Shown one piece after another: positions 1-5,068 of a DNA stretch of 5,244 nt. The position numbers and the translations under genes were made by a program. The DNA lies in the NCBI GenBank assembly GCA_030640215.1, contig DAOWJU010000309.1, positions 1 through 5,244 of the forward strand, read 5' to 3'. The notes under the pieces were generated by a model. The model worked only from the letters and a program-made list of their open reading frames with translations. It had not been told where the DNA came from and made no database searches. Source of the stretch: Desulfuromonadales bacterium. GTDB taxonomy: Bacteria; Desulfobacterota; Desulfuromonadia; Desulfuromonadales; BM103. Position 1 is the first letter of the stretch, and the number at the start of each line of letters is the position of its first letter.

Positions 1-1545
1 CCGCTTCAATTCTACCTCAAATTCAGACATGCGCGCTTCAAGTTGTTGCAACTCTTGCACTGCCTCTTTGCTGACGACTAATGTATCGGCACTCGCTGTC
101 GTCTCTGCACTTTCACTTTCACTTTCACTTTCACTAACGTTCAGAGGTACACCGCTCTCTGCCACAGGCAAATCGCCACATTTCCACCACTCTTCGAGCA
201 ACGCACGATGTACCGTAACCAGCTTTTGCACCCTGACCAGATCTATCGCAGAGGATGGCAGCCCAAGGGCCTCACAACGATCAGTGAGGTCGGCCTGTCG
301 TTTCTGCGCTACCAGCTTTTGCTGCTCAAGATGACTGCGTTCCTTACTGCATAAGGCCAAAGCCTTTTTTCTTGTAATGTGACGCCAGCCACCCCAGCCG
401 AGAAGTAAAGCGCTACACACGCCAGCCGCCAGCGAGATCCATAGAAACTGGAAATTCTGCCACCAAGCCAAAGCGCCTCCGGCAATGAGAAGGGAAACCG
501 TTGCACAAAGCATCAACCATGGCACCACAGGAGTCCTCTTCTCTCGATTATTAAGCACAGAGAAAGGCTGCTGCAGTTCGGCAAAAGCCTGTCTGACCTC
601 CGCGGCTTCAGCCAGCAACTCCGGCAACTCACGCGGCGGGTTTTTCGGCAAGCCAACGGCAACGAGTTGCTCTGACAAGGCCCCATTTTTGACCGTAGAC
701 TCAAGATCTTCCGGAGATTTTTCAACAACATCTACAGTCATTTTTTCTGATGTTTCAAGCCCTTGACGGCGTACACGCTCGATGTACCGTAAACCTTTTC
801 CATATTCCTGCCGGTCATTTTCCAGCTCACCGGAAAGCTTTTCAAGCTGCTCTTTGATATCAGCAGAGCTATCCATCTCTACAAAAACCGGGACAGAGTC
901 AACAGCTTCAGGTTCACCCTGCTCTGCCAACTGCTTACAGACTTCTTCATAGTCGCGATCACGCTGTTTATCGCGCCCCCATGGATTGCTGCGTGTCAGC
1001 TGAAAATGCTCATCCAGCAGGCCATCAAGAATCTCTGCATAATCTGCCTCTGCAGTACCGCCAATCAGCGTTCTCAGCTTTTGCGCAAGCTTGTCGCCAC
1101 TCCACTCTTTTGGCTGGTGGCCAAAAAAATAAGTGGCCCGGAACAAGCTTTCATCGGCAACCCCGAGTAAAGATTCAATGAGTAGACGATACTCGCGGCA
1201 AGAAGCACTCCGTCCACGCAGAGGGACCTTCCCGGAAAATTGCGACAGGACGTGATAAAGATCATCTTTTTCAACCAATTCAACTTCATCCGTAATCAGA
1301 TTACGTCTGACTTTGATCGTGCGTCCCTGACCTTCAAAAAAGAGTATCGCGGAACAAACATTACGACCCCAGGGTTTAAACCTCTCCAGTCTATCTGTAC
1401 CAAAAAGGACAGCAGGAATAGCTTCTGCAATAGTTGATTTACCCGCCTCATTCGGACCGATAACCAGGTTCATACCACGCCGGAACTCTATCGTCTGGCT
1501 CCGGAATCGACCGAAACTTTCAAGCTCTACACTACGCAGTATCAT
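1..1545 (-). CDS. YhaN/SMC-like AAA ATPase with central membrane hairpin (partial, N-terminal 515 residues)
   Basis: The reading frame is open from the ATG at 1545 to the left edge with no stop, so the C-terminus lies outside the window. The N-terminus has the Rad50/SMC/RecF fold signature: a short beta strand (MILRSVELESFGRF), then a P-loop GPNEAGKST at residues 30-38. Residues about 200-335 and from 396 onward are charged and coiled-coil-like. Between them lie two hydrophobic helices, roughly residues 340-361 and 367-387, separated by a short loop and followed by a basic stretch (RHITRKK). This layout matches the YhaN family (COG4717 type), which is usually around 900 residues or more. The Walker B and signature motifs would be in the missing half. 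The start overlaps the preceding stop as ATGA, implying translational coupling. Family members normally act with a YhaO/SbcD-like nuclease in DNA processing, but an intact partner is absent here. The ATPase family is well supported by sequence; the DNA-repair role is inferred. Confidence 0.88.
   Translation of the reverse strand, partial: MILRSVELESFGRFRSQTIEFRRGMNLVIGPNEAGKSTIAEAIPAVLFGTDRLERFKPWGRNVCSAILFFEGQGRTIKVRRNLITDEVELVEKDDLYHVLSQFSGKVPLRGRSASCREYRLLIESLLGVADESLFRATYFFGHQPKEWSGDKLAQKLRTLIGGTAEADYAEILDGLLDEHFQLTRSNPWGRDKQRDRDYEEVCKQLAEQGEPEAVDSVPVFVEMDSSADIKEQLEKLSGELENDRQEYGKGLRYIERVRRQGLETSEKMTVDVVEKSPEDLESTVKNGALSEQLVAVGLPKNPPRELPELLAEAAEVRQAFAELQQPFSVLNNREKRTPVVPWLMLCATVSLLIAGGALAWWQNFQFLWISLAAGVCSALLLGWGGWRHITRKKALALCSKERSHLEQQKLVAQKRQADLTDRCEALGLPSSAIDLVRVQKLVTVHRALLEEWWKCGDLPVAESGVPLNVSESESESESAETTASADTLVVSKEAVQELQQLEARMSEFEVELKR
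108..134 (-). repeat. Hexanucleotide tandem repeat encoding (Ser-Glu)n in the ATPase
   Basis: Four perfect tandem copies of tttcac (plus strand) preceded by a half copy. On the coding strand this is a GTGAAA run giving alternating Ser and Glu at residues 471-479 of the ATPase, continuing into A-E. It lies in a low-complexity linker between coiled-coil segments. Because the unit is 6 bp, copy-number change would lengthen or shorten the linker without breaking the frame. Confidence 0.85.
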
Positions 1546-1730
1546 GAGGCATCCCCCCCCCCAAGGGACTGAAAACGGGTCAAGAGCAACTGCAGAGTAT
1601 TTTCCAACAGCATCAGTTCTTCACTGTCTGCACGCTCTGCTTCCTCCATCACCATACGTACAAGCACACCACGAACACTCTCTTCTTTTGCCAGAGTCTC
1701 TATACGTGCACTACCCAGTAAACGCGTCAT
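1542..1730 (-). CDS. 62-residue ORF, probable C-terminal remnant of a YhaO/SbcD-like metallophosphoesterase
   Basis: This small ORF sits between the U32 gene and the ATPase, overlapping each by four nucleotides (ATGA at 1727-1730 and at 1542-1545). A GGGGGAG Shine-Dalgarno lies four bases before the ATG, so it is probably translated. In the same frame upstream there is a TGA five codons before the start (1743-1745), so the present ORF cannot extend further. The protein is mostly helical and acidic (core KEESVRGVLVRMVMEEAERA) and ends in a Gly run made by ten G bases. It has no signal peptide, membrane segment or catalytic motif. Its pattern (a beta-like start SARIETL, then a VRG helix, then an E-rich helix and an L-rich helix) resembles the tail of YhaO/SbcD-type exonucleases, which normally precede YhaN-type ATPases. 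The metal-binding phosphoesterase domain is absent. It could instead be an independent small coupling protein. The ORF is clear; the remnant identity is inference. Confidence 0.6.
   Translation of the reverse strand: MTRLLGSARIETLAKEESVRGVLVRMVMEEAERADSEELMLLENTLQLLLTRFQSLGGGDAS
1553..1562. repeat. Homopolymer of 10 C (10 G on the coding strand) at a gene junction
   Basis: Ten consecutive C residues on the plus strand. On the coding strand the G run encodes the three Gly codons (plus the first base of the following Asp codon) near the end of the 62-residue ORF, seven bases before the ATPase ATG. It may also serve as a crude Shine-Dalgarno for the ATPase. Runs of this length are prone to replication slippage and to sequencing length errors. 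Confidence 0.9.
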
Positions 1731-2743
1731 GCTGCTCCCCCATCAAGAAACTCTGGCCCATCAAGAAACTCTGGCCCATCAAGAAACTCTGGCCCATCAA
1801 AAAACTCAGGATAGTAACAGACGTTCTGCTGGCAGGCCGCACCGAATCTTTCCCTGTGAGCGGCCAGTGCCAGACGCCGATATTCTACGAAATCAGTGGC
1901 ACCCTCTGTCAGGGCAAGAAAATCCCTTACTAAAGCAACATTTCTAACTTTCTGTACAGTCGGTGCACCTCGACCAACCAGTTTCAAACCGTGGACACCA
2001 GCCTCCAGCAGAGGAGGTATAGCGCAAAGACCACAACCGTGACGACGGTTACTTTCCGACCAACTGCCTTGCCGCTGCATCGCCTGCTGCAATCGTGGAG
2101 AGGCCCCTTCGCCAAGTGGAGCAACTTCATACGGGATTTCACAAGGCCATATTTTTTCAGGGCTGGAGTGGTGAAAAGTACACAGCCCCTCACTATTCGG
2201 ACATTTGCCAACCAGCAGGAAGGCATCACACAGGACATCTGGAACCTGTCGTACGATTGATGCCATATCAGCCACAGTGAGATGCCTGGGCAGGACAACG
2301 CGTTGTACGCCCTGCTCTGCCATAAAGCGAACCGCACCGGCATTGGTGAGATGGGCAAGTGTACTGGCATGATACTCAAGATGAGTATGACGCTTTTTCA
2401 AAAGTCGCAACAAACCAGGATCGGCAAGGATCAGACTGTCAATGCCTAAAGCCACCATCTGGTCGACATATTCAACCATCAGAGGAAACTGTTTATCCGT
2501 GTAGAAAGGAGCATTCAAAGTTAGCGCAAAGCGACAATCATGGGCCTTCACAAGAGCGATAATTTCAGAAAGTTCCTCTTCAGAAACAATTTGTGCAGAC
2601 GAAAATGTTCGCTGGTTGAGTGAAGCGGCGAGACTGTAATCAGCCCACTCTGCCGGGAGATAGCCGCCATAAAGTTCATCAGCTCCTGCCTGCAAAAGCA
2701 AGCGGGCTTCGTTAAGATTATCGACCGGCGAGATAATACGCAT
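1727..2743 (-). CDS. U32 family protein (putative Fe-S enzyme, UbiU/UbiV-like fold)
   Basis: The product is 338 residues from the ATG at 2743, one base after the preceding stop. An in-frame ATG at 2809 would add 22 residues read from inside the upstream methylase, and is rejected because MRIISPVDN is the natural family start. Family marks include the N-terminal ADELYGGY (residues 21-28), a TIM-barrel-like alternation, and EYHASTLAHLTNAGAV (123-138). Cysteines at 181, 188, 201 and 240 (with 237 nearby) have spacing close to that of the four 4Fe-4S ligands described for UbiU-type U32 proteins. A further CxxxxC pair (304, 309) precedes the terminal YPEF. U32 members include collagenase-like peptidases, but several are now known as oxygen-independent hydroxylases of ubiquinone precursors, tRNA or rRNA. 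The substrate here is unknown. The C-terminus carries the 18-bp minisatellite, an oddity. Family assignment is strong; the Fe-S cluster is inferred from cysteine spacing. Confidence 0.9.
   Translation of the reverse strand: MRIISPVDNLNEARLLLQAGADELYGGYLPAEWADYSLAASLNQRTFSSAQIVSEEELSEIIALVKAHDCRFALTLNAPFYTDKQFPLMVEYVDQMVALGIDSLILADPGLLRLLKKRHTHLEYHASTLAHLTNAGAVRFMAEQGVQRVVLPRHLTVADMASIVRQVPDVLCDAFLLVGKCPNSEGLCTFHHSSPEKIWPCEIPYEVAPLGEGASPRLQQAMQRQGSWSESNRRHGCGLCAIPPLLEAGVHGLKLVGRGAPTVQKVRNVALVRDFLALTEGATDFVEYRRLALAAHRERFGAACQQNVCYYPEFFDGPEFLDGPEFLDGPEFLDGGAA
1735..1741 (-). promoter_or_regulatory. Shine-Dalgarno (GGGGGAG) for the 62-residue ORF
   Basis: A purine-rich GGGGGAG lies four bases before the ATG at 1730, inside the last codons of the U32 gene. 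It supports initiation at this ATG instead of the ORF being untranslated debris. Confidence 0.55.
1739..1810 (-). repeat. 18-bp minisatellite, four units, encoding PEF(L/F)DG repeats
   Basis: Plus-strand unit cccatcaagaaactctgg is repeated head to tail: three identical copies (1739-1756, 1757-1774, 1775-1792) and one copy with two mismatches (1793-1810). On the coding strand each unit gives Pro-Glu-Phe-Leu-Asp-Gly, or Phe-Phe in the diverged copy. They form the C-terminal tail of the U32 protein, at residues 312-335 of 338. The diverged copy is nearest the conserved enzyme body, so it is probably ancestral, and the three identical copies look like recent duplications. Confidence 0.95.
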
Positions 2744-2744
2744 C

Positions 2745-3515
2745 TTAACTGTTGTCCTGGTGCTTCCAGATATGATCGCGGCGATAATCCCACCAGGTTG
2801 GATCGGCATCGGCGGTCAAGCTTTCGCCAACCAGAAGCAATGTCAGGGCGGGCCTCGGGTTGGGGCTGTCCAGATTGAAGAAATCTCTGGAACCTACCCT
2901 TGCTACGATGGTATCAAGCGTCGCCACAATGATTTCTTCATCAGGTAGACCAACCCGGTGGGCTAAAGCGATCGGAACATCCTTACCATAGCCATTACGT
3001 AACTGGGCAACCAACTCTGGCAAAGGCAGATTATTCATGTAGATCAAGAGTGAAACGCCTGGTTCGGCGAGATCACCCATGGTTGGTGCATCAGGTCCAT
3101 CACCGAGGGTCCGCGGCGAAGCAAGAATGGCACGACTGCAGACGCCGGGGAGATCAAGGGTTTTCTTCAGAAGCGCAGAGGCGGCATTGGCAGTACCAAC
3201 GCCAGGCACGACAACAGCCAGCTCACCCAGTGCGTCGACTACAGCCTGAAAAGGGGAATAGAAAGTTAAATCGCCTGGCACCAGGAAAGCAACCGGGCCG
3301 TTGGCCAATTGCTCTTTAATAAGCTTGATCAGATCAGCAAAATAAAGATCAAAGGGGATAAACAGTTCTTTACCATCGAGAAGTTCGGCAAACGTCTGAT
3401 CATAAAGAGGCGGTAGATAAACCACCTGACATTCTCTGAGCAGGCGTTCTGCACGACGGGTCAGCAACTCTGGATCACCGGGTCCGGCGCCAAGAAAATA
3501 GACCTGATGACTCAT
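2745..3515 (-). CDS. Tetrapyrrole methylase family protein, CobM/CbiF-like SAM-dependent methyltransferase
   Basis: The protein has 256 residues. The N-terminal YFLGAGPGDPELLT (residues 6-19) is the diagnostic tetrapyrrole methylase motif and is closest in style to precorrin-4 methyltransferases. PGDLTFYS (80-87) corresponds to the usual GDPxxYS SAM-site motif, with Leu in place of Pro. VVPGVGT (102-108) matches the VPGVSS element, and RPALTLLLVGE (221-231) is the typical closing strand. These support binding of S-adenosylmethionine and methylation of a corrin-like ring. No other cobalamin genes are adjacent, so this is an orphan member whose substrate is unsettled. It does not look like RsmI, the rRNA member of the superfamily, which starts with a different glycine motif. 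The start overlaps the TlyA stop as ATGA, with GGAGAAGGG just upstream. It is followed after one base by the U32 gene, suggesting the two products are made in similar amounts and may work together. Confidence 0.87.
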   Translation of the reverse strand: MSHQVYFLGAGPGDPELLTRRAERLLRECQVVYLPPLYDQTFAELLDGKELFIPFDLYFADLIKLIKEQLANGPVAFLVPGDLTFYSPFQAVVDALGELAVVVPGVGTANAASALLKKTLDLPGVCSRAILASPRTLGDGPDAPTMGDLAEPGVSLLIYMNNLPLPELVAQLRNGYGKDVPIALAHRVGLPDEEIIVATLDTIVARVGSRDFFNLDSPNPRPALTLLLVGESLTADADPTWWDYRRDHIWKHQDNS

Positions 3516-4258
3516 AAGCCCTTCTCCATTCGCAGATGAATCAGGAATTCATGGTTACCCTTCGGACCGAGGAGCGGGCTTTCACAAACGTCCAAGACCT
3601 GGCAGCCAAGTTCTGTCGCCAGAAGTTTGATTTTTTCGACAACTTGAATGTGCTGCTTCGGGTCACGGACCACACCCCCCTTGCCCACCTGACCCTTGCC
3701 CACTTCGAATTGCGGTTTGATCAGGGCTACGAGATCACTACCAGGTTTCAGCAAAGCAAGGGTAGCTGGCAATACTTTTTCCAGCGAGATAAATGAGGCA
3801 TCGATCACCGCAAGTTCGGGAGTTACTTCAAGTTGTTCTGTGGTCAAATGTCTGATGTTGGTTCGTTCAAGGTTCACTACCCTGGCATCATCACGCAGTT
3901 TCCAGGCTAACTGACCATAGCCGACATCAACAGCAACAACCCTTGCAGCACCATTTTGCAGTAAACAGTCGGTAAACCCGCCGGTCGAAGCCCCAACATT
4001 AATAGTGATATATCTAGTGACGGCAACATCGAAATGTTCCAAGGCTTTGGCCAACTTCAGTCCACCGCGGGAAACAAAAGGGATATCTTCTCCGCGCAGA
4101 CGAATGGAGGCGTCAAGGTAAACCTGGGTTCCAACCTTATCTACGGTTTGATCATCAACCAGGACACGGCCAGCCAGAATCAGGGCTCTGGCCCGTTCAC
4201 GCGAGCCTGCTAACTGTTGCTGAACCAGCAGTTTGTCAATTCTCTCTTTGGCAGCCAT
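3512..4258 (-). CDS. tlyA: TlyA family 16S/23S rRNA (cytidine-2'-O)-methyltransferase
   Basis: The protein has 248 residues, a normal length for TlyA. Residues 4-60 form an S4 RNA-binding domain (KERIDKLLVQQQLAGSRERA). FVSRGGLKLAKAL (61-73) links it to a FtsJ-like Rossmann methyltransferase domain: INVGASTGGFTDCLL (86-100), AVDVGYGQLAWKLR (109-122), VIDASFISL (151-159) and IKPQFEVGK (180-188). K68, D153, K181 and E236 line up with the K-D-K-E tetrad proposed for this family. TlyA methylates the 2'-OH of specific cytidines in 16S and/or 23S rRNA in the cytosol and affects ribosome function and capreomycin sensitivity; older annotations call it hemolysin. Motif I has Asn87 where the family usually has Asp. 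The gene follows the hydrolase stop by 22 bases with only a weak GAG ribosome site, so translation may depend on upstream ribosomes. It overlaps the methylase start by four bases. Confidence 0.95.
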   Translation of the reverse strand: MAAKERIDKLLVQQQLAGSRERARALILAGRVLVDDQTVDKVGTQVYLDASIRLRGEDIPFVSRGGLKLAKALEHFDVAVTRYITINVGASTGGFTDCLLQNGAARVVAVDVGYGQLAWKLRDDARVVNLERTNIRHLTTEQLEVTPELAVIDASFISLEKVLPATLALLKPGSDLVALIKPQFEVGKGQVGKGGVVRDPKQHIQVVEKIKLLATELGCQVLDVCESPLLGPKGNHEFLIHLRMEKGL

Positions 4259-4280
4259 AGGGACTCAAAGCATCTGGAAG

Positions 4281-4829
4281 TTAAAGTGTAGCCAGCAATC
4301 GTTCTTTTGCCATGTTACCGTCAAACTGTAGACAACGGGCAAGAAAGAATTCAAAGATCTGCGGCAGCCAGTCAATCTGTTCGAGGAGCGCATGACCGGC
4401 TGGCACCAGGTGCAGCATCGCTTGATGCTTTCTGGCAAAAGCAAGCACTGGCTCAGCCGGGACGACATCGTCATCCCAGCCGTGAACAACTGTCAATTCA
4501 CGGCTGACCGGTCGTGGTTCCTGATTGGCATAACCTGGCAAACCTAGCGCAGGGGCCATGAGAAACAAGCCAACCGGCCGCACGGTCTGGGAGGCGACAG
4601 TCGCCACGTAACCACCCATACTTGAACCAACCAACACAACCGGACCCTCAATCGATTTAGCCTCATCAATTAATCTGACAACACGCAGCTCGGGATCACA
4701 GTTATCACTATCGTCACGGCTGACAACCCGACAACCAAGTTGCTCGGCCACTTTAGCAAGCACCCTGATTTTTGTTCCCCATGGACCACTCTCGCGTCCA
4801 TGAGCAAAAATTACAGTGAAATTAGGCAT
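4281..4829 (-). CDS. Small alpha/beta hydrolase
   Basis: This is the first gene of the operon, 182 residues from the ATG at 4829. It begins with a beta strand and oxyanion-type turn VIFAHGRESGPWG (residues 6-18). The nucleophile elbow GSSMGG (68-73) gives Ser70, HGWDDDVVP (116-124) supplies the acidic residue, and AGHALLE (144-150) gives His146, so the Ser-Asp-His triad is complete. No signal peptide is seen with this start, so the enzyme is probably cytosolic. The size and short lid resemble YqiA/RBBP9-like serine hydrolases, but the substrate cannot be named. An ATG at 4892 would add 21 residues and is rejected: it lies upstream of the predicted promoter -10 box and the extension is not family-like. 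A GGGG ribosome site is seven bases before the chosen ATG. Confidence 0.88.
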   Translation of the reverse strand: MPNFTVIFAHGRESGPWGTKIRVLAKVAEQLGCRVVSRDDSDNCDPELRVVRLIDEAKSIEGPVVLVGSSMGGYVATVASQTVRPVGLFLMAPALGLPGYANQEPRPVSRELTVVHGWDDDVVPAEPVLAFARKHQAMLHLVPAGHALLEQIDWLPQIFEFFLARCLQFDGNMAKERLLATL

Positions 4830-4836
4830 CTGTTTA

Positions 4837-4840
4837 CCCC
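4837..4840 (-). promoter_or_regulatory. Ribosome binding site (GGGG) fixing the hydrolase start
   Basis: GGGG, in the context TATGGGGTAA on the coding strand, lies seven bases before the ATG at 4829. Together with the promoter placement it favours this start over the ATG at 4892. Confidence 0.5.
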
Positions 4841-4856
4841 ATAAAAATGATTGTGA

Positions 4857-4865
4857 AGTATAGCA
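4857..4865 (-). promoter_or_regulatory. Extended -10 promoter for the hydrolase-tlyA operon
   Basis: On the minus strand TGCTATACT combines a TGn extension (4863-4865) with a near-consensus -10 hexamer TATACT (4857-4862). There is no good -35 at 17 bp; a TTGACG lies 24 bases upstream, too far for standard spacing. Extended -10 promoters tolerate a weak -35. Transcription would start near 4850, giving a leader of about 20 nt before the hydrolase ATG, which fits the ribosome site. It lies downstream of the terminator hairpin, as expected for a new transcription unit. Confidence 0.6.
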
Positions 4866-4977
4866 TGACTTCTCACCGAAACACACCGTCAAGACGTAAT
4901 TATTTATAGGGGTTTTGGTTTATTTGACGAGCCAGAATGGTCACTTAATTCCGGATACTTTGGATAGCAAAAAAAGA

Positions 4978-5004
4978 TTTTAACGCGGAGTCGCGGAGCA
5001 AAGA
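4978..5004. repeat. Degenerate heptad repeat (CGCGGAG-type intergenic element)
   Basis: Within the 239-bp intergenic region 4830-5068, two copies of cgcggag (4984-4990 and 4992-4998) follow a TTTTAA and lead into AAAGACACAAA. This resembles the purine-rich GCGGAG/GCAGAG heptad elements seen dispersed between genes in many environmental bacteria. With only two units the call is tentative. Apart from the promoter, this repeat and the hairpin, I see nothing else in the intergenic stretch. Confidence 0.4.
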
Positions 5005-5005
5005 C

Positions 5006-5039
5006 ACAAAAAGCCCATTCTAGCGAATGGGCTTTTTGT
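5006..5039 (-). terminator. Rho-independent-type hairpin, possibly bidirectional
   Basis: A perfect 15-bp stem pairs 5006-5020 (ACAAAAAGCCCATTC) with 5025-5039 around a four-base loop TAGC. The arms carry A5 on one side and T5 on the other, so read from either strand the GC core is followed by a run of U. It lies 30 bases past the stop of the gene at 5069 and before the operon promoter, so its main role is ending transcription of the right-hand gene. Confidence 0.85.
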
Positions 5040-5068
5040 CCAGAGCTATCAAAGAGAACCTTACATCA

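Noticed and set aside
29..334. Plus-strand ORF with Ser/Leu-rich repeats
   Set aside because: It is the antisense shadow of the ATPase; the SLSLSLS run is just the opposite strand of the Ser-Glu repeat.
1739..1810. Possible CRISPR array
   Set aside because: The units are directly contiguous with no spacers and keep an open coding frame, so this is a coding minisatellite.
1544..1933. Plus-strand ORF with KKLWPI repeats
   Set aside because: It runs antisense to the U32 gene and the 62-residue ORF and owes its repeats to the 18-bp minisatellite; no ribosome site or family resemblance.
1984..2379. Minus-strand 131-codon ORF inside the U32 gene
   Set aside because: It overlaps the U32 frame throughout, has no recognisable domain, and the U32 frame is clearly the coding one.
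2744..2809. Longer U32 protein starting at 2809
   Set aside because: The extra 22 residues come from the end of the methylase gene in another frame and are not like the family N-terminus; the ATG at 2743 fits.
4886..4891. TTGACG as a -35 box for the operon promoter
   Set aside because: It matches the -35 consensus but lies 24 bases from the TATACT box, too far for a standard sigma-70 spacer; the extended -10 reading is preferred.
4830..4892. Longer hydrolase starting at 4892
   Set aside because: The added residues span the predicted -10 box and show no signal peptide or family similarity; the ATG at 4829 has a ribosome site and begins at the first beta strand.
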